This document shows positions 50,001 through 57,299 of a DNA stretch of 64,000 bases, piece by piece (positions within the stretch are counted from its first letter, which is position 1; every line of letters starts with the position of its first letter). The position numbers and the translations under genes were made by a program. The DNA comes from Paenibacillus sp. FSL R5-0766 (GTDB lineage: Bacteria > Bacillota > Bacilli > Paenibacillales > Paenibacillaceae): assembly GCF_037971845.1 (NCBI RefSeq), contig NZ_CP150227.1, positions 6,014,001 through 6,078,000 on the forward strand. The letters are read 5' to 3'. The notes under the pieces were generated by a model. That model made no database searches and was not told the DNA's origin. It saw only the letters and a list, made by a program, of their open reading frames with translations.

Positions 50001-53000
50001 TGTTTGAGAGCCTCGCCTTTCTCCGCATCTAGCCTAAACGTGAGCGTTTGACCGTCAAACTGTTGAACAGCTGGACGAGAGTAGTCAAGAGGCAGCTCAA
50101 GAACCGGAAGCTCGGAGCTGAATACCCCGCGCCAGTATTCCTCCTGTCGTTTGATGCGTTGACGCTGTTCCTCGGATTGCTGCCAAGCGGCGTAATCCTT
50201 GTACTGAATTCGCAGCTCCGGCAATTCTTCCCCATTGTACAGCCGCACGAATTCGCGCAGCAGCACGTTCATGGAAAGGCCGTCGGAAGCAATGTGATGC
50301 ATATCCAGCGCGAGCAGGAATTTTTCTTTCTCCAATTCAATCAACAGGGCGCGCAGTAAAGGCGGCTGGGTCAAGTCAAAAGGCTGAATGAAGCCTTCAA
50401 GAATGGCTGCAACCTGATCTTCGCTTGCTTGAATCTTCTCGACCTTGAAAGCGACGAGCGGGTGAATACGCTGAACCGGCTCCCCATTCATGATTTCAAA
50501 ACCGGTGCGCAACATATCGTGCCGGGCCATCAAAGTAGTCAGTACATCTTCTACTTTGGCCTCGTTCAAATCCCCTTCCAATTGCAAGGCGCTTGGGAGA
50601 TTATAATTCAGCTCCAAGCTATCCAGCTGGTGCAGGACGTATAGCCTTTTTTGTGCAGAGGAAACCGGATAGTACGCTTTCTCTTCCGCTTTTGGAATCG
50701 AGCTATGCTCTGATTCTTCCAAGCTGGCAATAGCCCCGGCCATCGACTCTACCGTCATATAGCGGAACACATCGCGCAGCGGAAGTTCAACGTTCATTTC
50801 CTTCCGAATCTTGCTGACAAGGTTTGTCGCCCGCAAGGAATGCCCTCCCAGTTCGAAGAAATTGTCCATGACTCCAATGCCGGAGTAACCCAGCACTTCC
50901 TCCCAGATTTTCACAAGCCGGGACTCCGTAAGGTTACGCGGCGCTATGTATTCGACGCCCGTTTGCAAGCCGCCTTGCGGCTCCGGCAATGCTTTGCGGT
51001 CCACTTTGCCGTTGGACGTCAGCGGCATGCGTTCCAGCTGCACGAAGTACGACGGGATCATGTATCCCGGCATTCCCTGAGCCAGCGAAGATCTCATTTC
51101 GCTAACCGTCAGCGTCCGGTCCGCCACAAAGTAGGCAACAAGCGCCTTCTCGCCCCCGCTGTCCTGACGGGCGAGCACCACCGCTTCTTCCACACCCTCC
51201 ACGTTCAGAAGCTGCGTTTCAATTTCGTCCAGCTCGATCCGGTACCCGCGAATTTTGACCTGATGGTCGATCCGACCCAGATATTCAATGTTGCCGTCCG
51301 GCAGCCAGGCCGCCAAGTCGCCTGAGCGATACAGTTTCTCCCCATCCGCAAACGGAGAATCAACGAACTTTTCCGCCGTCAAATCCGGGCGATTCAGGTA
51401 TCCTCTTGCCAGGCCTTCACCGGCTACGTACATTTCGCCTGCTACGCCGATCGGAACAGGACGACGGTTTTCATCCAGAACGTACACACTCAGCGTTGGG
51501 ATCGGCTTGCCGATATTACTTTTCGCCGCCTCCATCTCCATCCATGTGATTTCCTTATACGTCACGTGAACCGTCGTTTCGGTAATCCCGTACATATTGA
51601 TCAGCTTTGTCTCCGGGTACTTCGTCTTAAAACCCTTGAGCAACAGCGGGCTGAGCGCTTCGCCGCCAAAGATGACGTTACGAATCTGCAGATCGTACGG
51701 ATGGTCCGCTAAAACCTCACGCAGCAGTTGGTAGAAATATGTTGGCGTCTGGTTCAAAATCGTGACCTGTTCGCGGCTCAACAGTGCCAGGAACTCAGCC
51801 GGATTTTTCGCCGTAAGCGGCGGTACGATAACCAGCTTGCCTCCGTACAGCAACGCTCCGTACATTTCCCAGACGGAGAAATCGAAGCAGAACGAGTGGA
51901 ACAACGTCCACGTGTCGGACGGCCCAAAGTCGAACAGGTTCTTGTCGTTGAACAAAAGGCGCACGACGTTTTTATGCTCAATCAACGTGCCTTTGGGTTT
52001 GCCGGTCGTTCCCGATGTGTAGATGACATAGGCCAAGTTACCCGGGCCAGAAATTGGCTCCAGATTCGAAGCGTCCAGCGCACCAGCGGAGTCCGCCCCT
52101 TTGTCGCCCCAAACGAAATCGTCCAATTCAAGGCGCGTTCCTGCGAAGTCGGTCTTCTCATGCAAATGCTTTTGAATCAGCAATAACGGTGCGCCCGAGT
52201 CCTCAATCATGAAGCGGATGCGTTCCTCCGGGTAGTCGGGATCAACAGGCACGTAGGCTCCGCCCGCTTTGAGAATCGCCAGAATGCCGACGACCATATC
52301 AAGCGAACGTTCGGCCAGAATCGCTACCAGCTGGTCCGCTTCGACTCCCGTCTCCCGCAGCTTGCGCGCAAGCCGGTTGGACCGCTCATTCAATTCGTGG
52401 TAGGTCAACTGCCGCTCATTCATGACGGCGGCCACGTTATCCGGATAAAGCTTCGCCTGCTCTTCGAACAAGCCATGAATCGTCTGCTGACGCGGGTAGT
52501 CTGCCTCCGAATCATTAAAACCGCGCACCAGTTCACGGATTTCCTGCTCCGTTAGCATTTCCAGCGAAGCAATATCCCCTTCCGGCGCTGTTGCGATAGT
52601 TTCGAGTAGCTTGTCATAATGTCTGGCGAATCGCTCCGCGGTCTCCTGTTTATACAAAGCCGTAGCGTACTCCAACCGGCATTCGAGCTGACCATCCAGC
52701 TCCGAAATGTCCAGAAGCAGCTCGAACTTGGACGTTCGGTTTTCCAACGGATAAAACGATTGCTCCAGCCCCTCGATGACAATTTGCTCATTCTCCGTAT
52801 TTTGCAGGGAGAAGAACGTATCAAAGAGCGGATTCCGGCCGGTCGCACGCGGAATGTGAAGGCTTTCCACCAAGTCTTCGAACAAATAATTTTGGTGTTC
52901 AAAAGCCCCGAGTGTGATTTCCTTCATTTCTTCCAGGTACTTAAGGTACGGCTTGGAACGCTCTGGATGGCTGCGAATGGCAAGCGTGTTGATAAACATA

Positions 53001-56000
53001 CCTACGATTGGCTGCACTTCTTCCTGCGTTCTTCCGGCAATCGGCGTTCCCACGATCAGATCTTCCTGACCCGAATATTTATGCATAAGGATCGAATAAG
53101 CAGACAACAGCACCATGTACAGGGTCGTGCCTGTCCGTGCGGCCAGTTCTTTCAGCTTTTCCGTCCGTTCTTTCCCAATATCAAACTTCACGGTCCGGCC
53201 GTCAAAACTTTGCACCGCAGGCCGCGGGAAGTCCGTCGGCAGTTCCAATACAGGCAGCTCGCCCGACAGCTGTTCCAGCCAGTACTCCTTCTGCGGCTGG
53301 ATCAACTGCACGTAGGCTTCGGAATGCTGCCAAACGGCATAATCTTTGTATTGAATACGCAACGGAGCCAGCTCCTCACCCCGATACAGGCGGCTGAACT
53401 CGTCGAAAAGCAACGCTGTCGAGATACCATCCGAGACGATGTGGTGCATATCGAACAGCAAAATGTGGCGATCCTCGGTGACTTCAATCAGGCCGATGCG
53501 AAGAAGTGGCGGCTTGGTCAGATCAAACGGGTGATAGTATGCTTCCACCACTTGGTCCACTTCTCGCTCGCTCACCTGGAAATAATCTACATCAAACTCC
53601 ACCTCGTCATAGATGTGCTGCACAAGCTCGCCTTGAACCTGCTCGATCCCGGTACGCAGCGTCTCATGGCGCTGAATCAACGCCCGAAACGCGTACTCTA
53701 CGCGCGTGCGGTCCAGCTTGCCTTTGAGAAGAAGCGCCGCCGACATATTGTAGCTACGCTCGGCCGCGTCAAGCTGGCGCAGGACGTACAGACGCTTTTG
53801 CTCGGATGAAACCGGATAGTACTCGGCCTCTGCCGCCTTTGTAATCTCATACGTCTCCTGCTGCTTTAAACCGCTAATTCTTTGAGCAAGTTGTTCGATC
53901 GTGGTGTAGCGGAAAACGTCCCGCAACGGAACCTCGACTTGCAGCTCTTTTCGAATCTTGGAAACAAGCGCGGAGGCTCGCAAGGAATGACCACCAAGGT
54001 CAAAGAAATCGTCACGGACTCCAACTCGCGCAATACCCAGCACCTGCTGCCAAATAAGTGCAAGTCTTGTTTCCAGCGTTGTACGAGGAGCCACATACTC
54101 AAGGCCCACTTCTACCTCTCCGGTCGGTTCAGGCAGCGCTTTACGGTCAACTTTTCCATTCGGTGTGAGTGGTAGCTGATCAAGAGATACCAGCCGGGCC
54201 GGAACCATATGCGCAGGCAGCTCTTGTTTCAATTGGGACAACAGATCGATCAGCTGCAAGGAATCATCCCCTGCCACGTAACCGCACAAATACTTTTGCC
54301 CCTGCTCATCCGTACGGTCAGTCACCACAGCCTGCTTGACACCCGGGAAACGCAACAGGGCCGATTCAATTTCGCCGAGTTCGATCCGGAACCCGCGAAT
54401 TTTCACCTGATAGTCGATTCGGCCGATGAAGTCAACGTTGCCGTCTTCCAGCCAGCGGGCCAAATCTCCTGTCCGATACAGACGTTCGCCAGGCACAAAC
54501 GGGCTGTCTGCAAACTTCTCGGTGGTTAGGTCCGGACGGTTCCAATACCCTCGCGCCACCCCGGCGCCGCCGATGACAAGTTCACCCGGAACCCCTACAG
54601 GAACCGGCTTTAACCCGTCATCTACAATGTAAAACCGGGCGTTCAGCCAGGCTTTGCCAATCGGCACATGACCCAACGTTGGCAGCTTGTCCAGCGGCTC
54701 ATCGTAAAAGCTGCTGTCAATGGCCGCTTCGGTAACGCCGTAGCTGTTGATGATGCGGAATTGTCCGCCGAATCTTTCCTGCAGCAATCGGTAATCCGTT
54801 ACACTGCAAGCATCCGAGCTGGTAATCAGCAACTGCATGGAGCTGACGTCCAGCCCTTCTTCATAAATATGCTGCATGAACGGCAGGATGAGCGCAGGTG
54901 TCGATTCAAATACCGTAATGTTTTGCTCCCGAATCCAGCCGTATAAACGGTTCGGATCAATCCGGTCATCCTTTGGCACAATCACCATCGTTCCTCCGTT
55001 ATACAGCGTCCGCGCGATGTCTCCAACGAACACGTCAAACGAAAAGCTGGCCAGTTGCAGCAACCGCACCGGGAACTGATCCAACCGGTACTCGCGGCGG
55101 TACGCATCCGCCGTATTCATGAGACTACCATGCTCGATCATGACACCTTTTGGGCGTCCCGTCGTACCCGAGGTGTAAATCACATAAGCCAGGTCTTGCG
55201 GGGCACTGTCAGCAGATTCATATTCCACGGCTGAGGTATCCCCGTTATACATCTGTTCATCGTCCATCGCATAGACAGCTTGAAGCTTCAGCCGGTCATC
55301 GGCCAACCAACCTCCAGCCCCCTCCAACAGATGACGCTGCGTAAGCAGTACCGATGCTCCGCTATCGCTGAGCATGTACTCAATCCGCTCCGCCGGATAA
55401 TCGGGGTCCAGCGGTACATAAGCTCCGCCGGCTTTCCATACGGCGAGCACACCGACCAGCAGTTCCACCGAGCGCTCCGCCCAGATCCCCGTAATCGTCT
55501 CCCTTCCCACGCCCTGTTCACGAAGGAGCGTAGCCAGCCGCTCGGCGCGTTTGTTCAGTTCGCCGTAGGTCAGCTTTTTGTCCATATAAACAACTGCCGG
55601 GTGATCCGGAATGTCTCGGGCAAACTTTTCGACATACCGATGAAACGCTATTCCCTCGCTCAATGCTGCCACCGGCGGGTTAAACACGCCCAGAATGCGG
55701 TGTCTCTCCTCATCGCTCAGTAGAGAAATCTCACGTACCCGCAGTTCGGGAGTCTCAAGAAACTGGTCCAAAACAGTTACATACTGTTCCATAATGCGAT
55801 CAATCTCGGTCGTCTCGAACAGGCCGGTACGATAGGAAGCATGGAGAATGACATGGCCTTCATTCAGCATATGGTCAAAGCGCAGCAGTAGATCGTCCAT
55901 CTCGTGCCTGGCAAAGTGAGCCTCCAGACGTACCTTGATTTCTTCGTACTCCACGATTTTCAAAGGCAGATATTCCAGAGACGTGCGGAACAACTCCGAA

Positions 56001-57016
56001 AGATCGTTGCGACCGTGTTGTTCACGTAAATCCTGGATCAATTGGTTATAAGGATATTTCTGATGCCGCAGATCCGCTGTATTTTCCTTGGAAACCGTTT
56101 GGATCAAGGAAAGCACGGACCCATCTGGATTCAGACTAATCCGCGTAGCTACGGTGCTGACGAACATACCGATCGTTTCTTTTTCCTTCTTGCTGGTGCG
56201 ATTGGCAAAAACCGTGCCGACCGGCACATCGGTGCTGTCGGTCAGCTTATACAATAAGGCATACATGGCGGACAAAAATAACGTATATAAACTGACCTGA
56301 TATTGTTCGCTAAAAGCCAGAATGCGGTCATACCGGGAACCATCCAACGTGATGGAACGTTTATTCGATTCGCTGCCAATCGAGAATGGCGGAGCCGATT
56401 TAATGCCGCTCGTTTCAGGCAAAGTGTTGTACTTGGTCAGCCAATATTCCTTGCCTTTTTGATAACGCTGCGATTGCTCATACTCATGCTCAGTTGAAAT
56501 ATAATCCAGATAGGAAGGGGCCTGGTAACTGCTGAGGATGCCTTTGCGCAGTTCCAGGTATTTTTCCATCACCGCATGCAGCAAAGCAGTGACGGACAAG
56601 CCATCGGCAATGATATGATTTACAGTCAAATTAAGCCATACTTGGCCGTTCGCAAAATGGATCATCGTAAATTGATAGAGGTGTTCGTCGAACACACTGG
56701 CCGGTTTTTCGGTTACTTCTTTCACCCAGGCATAGAATTGTTCGGTTGTACCTATTTCGAGGTGGCTTATCTGGGCTTGGACATTCTCCGGCTCTTCGAA
56801 CCACTGCGTTGGATTTTGCAAATCCCCGCTAATGCGGATTCGGAAAGCGTCATAGGTTTTGACAATCTCTGCAGCCGCTTGCTCCAGCAGCTTGGTGTCG
56901 ATCTCGCCCGTAATCTGGTAGGTCGCGGAAAGCATCGTGATGGATGTGCCCGGATTCATAATTTCCATGAACCATATCCGGCGCTGGGCTTGCGTTAATC
57001 CATATTGCTTGTTCAT
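38054..57016 (-). CDS. pmxE: polymyxin synthetase subunit E, five NRPS modules (Dab-Thr-D-Dab-Dab-Dab)
   Basis: About 6320 residues. Start 57016 is chosen where the C domain begins (YGLTQAQRRIWF); a GTG at 57028 with GGGAG upstream is possible, while the long frame to 57163 is not. Rough residue order: C1 3-440, A1 452-956, T1 970-1045; C2 1062-1496, A2 1512-2009, T2 2026-2099; C3 2112-2543, A3 2576-3126, T3 3140-3209, E3 3222-3686; C4 3696-4130, A4 4149-4689, T4 4700-4773; C5 4790-5213, A5 5236-5779, T5 5790-5863; C6 5880-6303. Codes read by eye: A1 and A3 DVGEISSID, A4 and A5 DVGEISAID (2,4-diaminobutyrate), A2 DFWNIGMVH (Thr). C1 reads NHIIADG, fitting a fatty-acyl starter C. C4 reads HHILMDGWC, a D-acceptor type consistent with E3. 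The final C6 should pass the pentapeptide to PmxA, and its acidic tail may dock there. Confidence 0.95.
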   Translation of the reverse strand: MNKQYGLTQAQRRIWFMEIMNPGTSITMLSATYQITGEIDTKLLEQAAAEIVKTYDAFRIRISGDLQNPTQWFEEPENVQAQISHLEIGTTEQFYAWVKEVTEKPASVFDEHLYQFTMIHFANGQVWLNLTVNHIIADGLSVTALLHAVMEKYLELRKGILSSYQAPSYLDYISTEHEYEQSQRYQKGKEYWLTKYNTLPETSGIKSAPPFSIGSESNKRSITLDGSRYDRILAFSEQYQVSLYTLFLSAMYALLYKLTDSTDVPVGTVFANRTSKKEKETIGMFVSTVATRISLNPDGSVLSLIQTVSKENTADLRHQKYPYNQLIQDLREQHGRNDLSELFRTSLEYLPLKIVEYEEIKVRLEAHFARHEMDDLLLRFDHMLNEGHVILHASYRTGLFETTEIDRIMEQYVTVLDQFLETPELRVREISLLSDEERHRILGVFNPPVAALSEGIAFHRYVEKFARDIPDHPAVVYMDKKLTYGELNKRAERLATLLREQGVGRETITGIWAERSVELLVGVLAVWKAGGAYVPLDPDYPAERIEYMLSDSGASVLLTQRHLLEGAGGWLADDRLKLQAVYAMDDEQMYNGDTSAVEYESADSAPQDLAYVIYTSGTTGRPKGVMIEHGSLMNTADAYRREYRLDQFPVRLLQLASFSFDVFVGDIARTLYNGGTMVIVPKDDRIDPNRLYGWIREQNITVFESTPALILPFMQHIYEEGLDVSSMQLLITSSDACSVTDYRLLQERFGGQFRIINSYGVTEAAIDSSFYDEPLDKLPTLGHVPIGKAWLNARFYIVDDGLKPVPVGVPGELVIGGAGVARGYWNRPDLTTEKFADSPFVPGERLYRTGDLARWLEDGNVDFIGRIDYQVKIRGFRIELGEIESALLRFPGVKQAVVTDRTDEQGQKYLCGYVAGDDSLQLIDLLSQLKQELPAHMVPARLVSLDQLPLTPNGKVDRKALPEPTGEVEVGLEYVAPRTTLETRLALIWQQVLGIARVGVRDDFFDLGGHSLRASALVSKIRKELQVEVPLRDVFRYTTIEQLAQRISGLKQQETYEITKAAEAEYYPVSSEQKRLYVLRQLDAAERSYNMSAALLLKGKLDRTRVEYAFRALIQRHETLRTGIEQVQGELVQHIYDEVEFDVDYFQVSEREVDQVVEAYYHPFDLTKPPLLRIGLIEVTEDRHILLFDMHHIVSDGISTALLFDEFSRLYRGEELAPLRIQYKDYAVWQHSEAYVQLIQPQKEYWLEQLSGELPVLELPTDFPRPAVQSFDGRTVKFDIGKERTEKLKELAARTGTTLYMVLLSAYSILMHKYSGQEDLIVGTPIAGRTQEEVQPIVGMFINTLAIRSHPERSKPYLKYLEEMKEITLGAFEHQNYLFEDLVESLHIPRATGRNPLFDTFFSLQNTENEQIVIEGLEQSFYPLENRTSKFELLLDISELDGQLECRLEYATALYKQETAERFARHYDKLLETIATAPEGDIASLEMLTEQEIRELVRGFNDSEADYPRQQTIHGLFEEQAKLYPDNVAAVMNERQLTYHELNERSNRLARKLRETGVEADQLVAILAERSLDMVVGILAILKAGGAYVPVDPDYPEERIRFMIEDSGAPLLLIQKHLHEKTDFAGTRLELDDFVWGDKGADSAGALDASNLEPISGPGNLAYVIYTSGTTGKPKGTLIEHKNVVRLLFNDKNLFDFGPSDTWTLFHSFCFDFSVWEMYGALLYGGKLVIVPPLTAKNPAEFLALLSREQVTILNQTPTYFYQLLREVLADHPYDLQIRNVIFGGEALSPLLLKGFKTKYPETKLINMYGITETTVHVTYKEITWMEMEAAKSNIGKPIPTLSVYVLDENRRPVPIGVAGEMYVAGEGLARGYLNRPDLTAEKFVDSPFADGEKLYRSGDLAAWLPDGNIEYLGRIDHQVKIRGYRIELDEIETQLLNVEGVEEAVVLARQDSGGEKALVAYFVADRTLTVSEMRSSLAQGMPGYMIPSYFVQLERMPLTSNGKVDRKALPEPQGGLQTGVEYIAPRNLTESRLVKIWEEVLGYSGIGVMDNFFELGGHSLRATNLVSKIRKEMNVELPLRDVFRYMTVESMAGAIASLEESEHSSIPKAEEKAYYPVSSAQKRLYVLHQLDSLELNYNLPSALQLEGDLNEAKVEDVLTTLMARHDMLRTGFEIMNGEPVQRIHPLVAFKVEKIQASEDQVAAILEGFIQPFDLTQPPLLRALLIELEKEKFLLALDMHHIASDGLSMNVLLREFVRLYNGEELPELRIQYKDYAAWQQSEEQRQRIKRQEEYWRGVFSSELPVLELPLDYSRPAVQQFDGQTLTFRLDAEKGEALKQLASDSGATLYMLLLAAYSVLLHKYAGQEDIVVGTPIAARSHADLQPIIGMFVNTLALRLGPTAERTFMDYLQEVKETTLGAFEHQDYPFEELVEALQVTRDLSRNPLFDTMFSLQKHESLDLTLEGLQWSLFDIEEKTAKFDLSLDIVEEGNELVCKIEYATSLFKQETMVRLAGHYEQLLASILAQPGARISDLDILTNSEKDNLLVGFDVSSSALAKQYAAEGTGLEADESWRERTFHELFEEQAERTPGALAVVYEDSKLTYAELNAKANRLAYVLRARGVKSEQVVGILADRSAELLIGVLAVWKAGGAYVPLDPDYPAERIEYMLADSGASVLLTQTCLLEQAEAWRSDRALTLQTVLALDDAAAYSLGTVETAVGVQALGEEGTEAEALAQVATAVAETSATAEAEQNAQAADLASNPANVNKPGDLAYVIYTSGTTGRPKGVAVEHRSLVNTAAGYRRDYRLDQFPIRLLQLASFSFDVFVGDIARTLYNGGTMVIVPKEDRIDPTRLYGWIRDYAVTVFESTPALIVPFMEHVYAEGLDLGSMQLLITSSDACSVADYRTLQERFGSQFRIINSYGVTEAAIDSSFYDEPLEKLPKAGSVPIGKAWLNARFYIVDANLKPVPIGVLGELVIGGAGVARGYLNRPDLTAEKFVDSPLTAGERLYRTGDLARWMPDGNVDFIGRIDNQVKIRGYRIELGEIEAAMKNVAEVRQALVIDRTDERGQKYLCGYVVVDSSFDLEGLVAHLDAVLPSHMVPSRIMRLDQLPLTPNGKIDRKALPVPEGSIRAEAAYTAPRTPAEKALALVWQSVLGVDQVGTMDNFFALGGDSIKALQVSSRLLQTGYKLVMKDLFHYPTISALSLRLQTAARTASQAEVTGEVILTPIQRWFFEQNPADVHHSNQAIMQFSKQGFDEKALSQAVRQLIVHHDALRTVYRQTENGYTVWNRGAGENEVLFDLEVIDFKGVRDVKEAVEVKANDIQASIDLENGPLVKLGLFRCDDGDHLLIAIHHLVVDGVSWRILLEDFAAAYEQALQGQLIRLPLKTDSFQTWAKQLADYANGPAMESERTYWQYIEQLAYEPLPKDYEQGRSKLKDSGLVTVRWTVDETEQLLKQAHRAYHTEMNDLLLAALGLSVQAWSGQERVLVNLEGHGREELLPDVDITRTVGWFTSQFPVVLEPGHVALGHQVKQVKENLRRIPNKGIGYGILRYLSAPRAGESFVLEPEISFNYLGQFDQDHESSGSQPSPFSPGSDSSPNAVMDYVLDINGMVSEGVLELTIRYGETQYQRETVERLGSLLQSSLREVISHCVSKEQPELTPSDVLLQDVTVEELERLSEHTAALGELENVYTLTPLQKGMLFHSLLDADSEAYFEQVTFDLYGSLNVEAFTRGLDTLVQRNEALRTNFITGWRDEPIQVVFRERKCEVYFEDLRSARDEHPEKTIAHFVSADKANKFDLAQDSLMRVTVLRTGDEAYHVIWSHHHILMDGWCMSFMIKEVFDTYFAFQEKRALELPPVTSYSRYIEWLEAQDVAKASGYWSEYLAGYDQQTRLPQERTQLKQHAFEMAEIDVELSKGLTEQIERVARQQQVTLNTFMQTVWGLVLQIYNNSEDVVFGSVVSGRPAEIPGIESMIGLFINTIPVRIQGKAEETVADILRKTQDQALASGAYETFPLFEIQSLSEQKRDLINHIMVFENYPMEEQIEQVVGGGQDALKIANIQSPEQTNYDLDITVIPEEHILLRFTYNALTFREQDIRQIHGHFARALEQVAANPNVRVHELELLTAAEKEEIVGEFNPVQPEVAPVAAFHRLFEEQAERTPEEEAVVYENDRLTYAELNERANRLSATLRVSGIGRETIVGILAERSVDLLVAVMAVWKAGGAYVPLDPDYPADRVRFMLEDSGAKVLLTQTPLRERAEAWLSEEELALAKVLYLDDETSYSEDRVDASMGTGTVSGIDPGKLTGAVNGGGESHPNDIDVVGMDSFHEACPEDLAYVIYTSGTTGKPKGVMIEHRSLVNTAAGYRREYRLDQFPVRLLQLASFSFDVFVGDIARTLYNGGTMVIVPKDDRIDPSRLHYWIEREQVTIFESTPALIVPFMEYVHEQGLELSGMELLITSSDSCSVADYRTLQERFGPSFRIINAYGVTEAAIDSSFYDEGLEKLPPTGHVPIGKAWLNAKFYIVDAHLNPVPVGVLGELVIGGVGVARGYLNRPELTEEKFVDSPFTAGERLYRTGDLAKWMEDGNVDFIGRIDNQAKIRGYRIETGEVEAELLSVGGVKEAVVVVREDQEGQKALCAYYTVEEGLTAADLKRAISSELPGYMIPSYFVELKQLPLTPNGKIDRKALPAPEGGGREYVAPRTELEAKLAAIWQEVLVREKVVGVTDNFFDLGGHSLRATTLVSKMHKELGAQFPLRDVFRYSTVEEMAIAMKRLEIGSFMAIPAAEPSEYYPLSSAQKRLYILNQLEGGELSYNIPGAMLLEGQLDRQRFEEAFRGLVARHETLRTSFEMVEGEAVQRIYEEVTFQVEYVQISGEQAEETVRQFVRAFDLAKPPLLRVGIAELAPDRHILMFDTHHIVSDGVSMDVLIEEFVHLYSGESLKPLRIQYKDYAVWQQSDEQKTQLAKQEAYWIDMFSGELPVLEMPTDYPRPAMQSYEGRTLQLFMNIEKSEGLKRLAAENGATLYMVLLAAYNVLLHKYSGQEDVVVGTPIAGRNHSDVQPLIGMFVNTLAIRSYPVAGKTFLDYLKEIKETTLGAFEHQNYPFEELVDKVNVTRDLSRNPLFDTMFALQNTENLEIQLPGLHLSTYASEEIVSKFDLSLDVTEIEEGLEYLFEYATALYKTETVEKLAAHYLQLLESLLCNPSATISELDILTAAEKEEILGAFNPAQPEVAPVAAFHRLFEEQAEHTPEAEAVLYENDRLTYAELNERANRLATTLRGSGIGRETIVGILAERSVDLLVAVMAVWKAGGAYVPLDPDYPADRVRFMLEDSGAKVLLTQTPLRERAEAWLSEEELALAKVLYLDDETSYSEDRVDAPMGTGTVSGIDPGKLTGAVNGGGESHPNDVDVVGMDSFYEARPEDLAYVIYTSGTTGKPKGVMIEHRSLVNTAAGYRREYRLDQFPVRLLQLASFSFDVFVGDIARTLYNGGTMVIVPKDDRIDPSRLHYWIEREQVSIFESTPALIVPFMEYVHEQGLDLSGMELLITSSDSCSVADYRTLQERFGPSFRIINAYGVTEAAIDSSFYDEELSRLPQTGNVPIGKAWLNAKFYIVDAHLNPVPVGVLGELVIGGVGVARGYLNRPELTEEKFVDSPFTAGERLYRTGDLARWMEDGNVDFIGRIDNQAKIRGYRIETGEIESQLLRVVGIREAVVLVRSDENGQKALCAYYTTDIELTAADLKRAISSELPGYMIPSYFVELEHLPLTPNGKIDRKALPAPEEGVSAGREYVGPRTDLEAKLVSIWQDVLGSVTIGVTDNFFDLGGHSLRATTLVSKVHKELHVDLPLRDVFRYSTIEAMAEVISRLEQQEFLSIPVLDKREHYPLSSVQKRLYIQQQMEGAELSYNMSGMTVLVGRLERNQFEAALQGLIARHEVLRTGFEMVDGEPVQRVYSDLEFAVEYTKATESETKSIADAFVRVFDLDRPPLLRVGLVEWEAERHLLMLDIHHIVTDGMSMGIFIEELLRLYNGETLEPLRIQYKEFAAWQQSEPVKERLKHQEAYWLDMLEGELPTLELPTDFVRPATRSFEGDVLPFSIDKQMTDSLQRIADENGATLYMVLSAAYSILLSKYSGQEDFIVGTPVSGRTHADLEPLIGMFVNTLAIRHYPSGEKTFLAYLNEVKETMLGAYDHQDYPFEELVKKLQVPRDQSRNPLFDVMFTLETKEDNVQSFGEIQIESYPETHAVSQFDLTLVISLLDEGMNGQFEYATKLFTRNLIDNFAQDLLVIINQIAEQPSVMLKDISLNGQTEQEQDELEVIDIIF
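39935..41185 (-). repeat. adenylation-domain repeat, copy in module 5
   Basis: About 1.25 kb inside A5, nearly identical to 43195-44445 in A4 at an offset of 3261 bases (1087 codons). A short divergent patch near 40220-40260 interrupts it. It is direct, in frame and covers the specificity-code region. Confidence 0.85.
43195..44445 (-). repeat. adenylation-domain repeat, copy in module 4
   Basis: Partner of 39935-41185. The near identity includes silent positions, which points to recent gene conversion or duplication rather than selection on protein alone. Confidence 0.85.
50990..52480 (-). repeat. Thr adenylation-domain repeat, copy in pmxE module 2
   Basis: About 1.5 kb of A2, highly similar to 61870-63360 in pmxB at an offset of 10879 bases. 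Both carry the DFWNIGMVH threonine code and the same linker around EKTDFAGTRLE. Confidence 0.85.
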
Positions 57017-57299
57017 ATTCTCTCTCACATCGACACACTCCCGTATTAGAGATTGTTTGTAGATAGGCTTTGTATCTATAAATTGAACTAAAGATGATTT
57101 ACACGGAACACTCCGATGACAGAATAACCTTCCAATCGCTGTTATCCCCAGATTTTTTGGCATCCCTTTTTAAAAGGGAAAATCCGGTGATAAAGGCGAG
57201 CGCTACGCTTTTTCAGGTTTTTTCTGTCCTCTCCGTTTTTATGTAAATGAAAAGTTCAATTTATACAGATATCAGCAGGAAGCCGCTCGTCGTAATGGT
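57017..57299. other. pmxD-pmxE intergenic region with a 17-bp palindrome
   Basis: 283 bases, the only sizeable gap in the operon. TCCCTTTT-T-AAAAGGGA at 57163-57179 is a perfect palindrome with 8-base arms. There is no strong terminator with a U-tract after pmxD and no consensus promoter; pmxE may be reached by read-through or by its own weak promoter here. Confidence 0.6.

Noticed and set aside
52619..53809. 396-residue plus-strand frame within pmxE, and similar long frames opposite the NRPS genes
   Set aside because: Antisense shadows of GC-rich NRPS codons; composition is unlike a protein and the same frames recur in every module.
57014..57163. Longer pmxE reading frame starting at 57163
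   Set aside because: No ribosome-binding site there, it runs through the palindrome, and condensation domains begin at YGLTQAQRRIWF near 57010.
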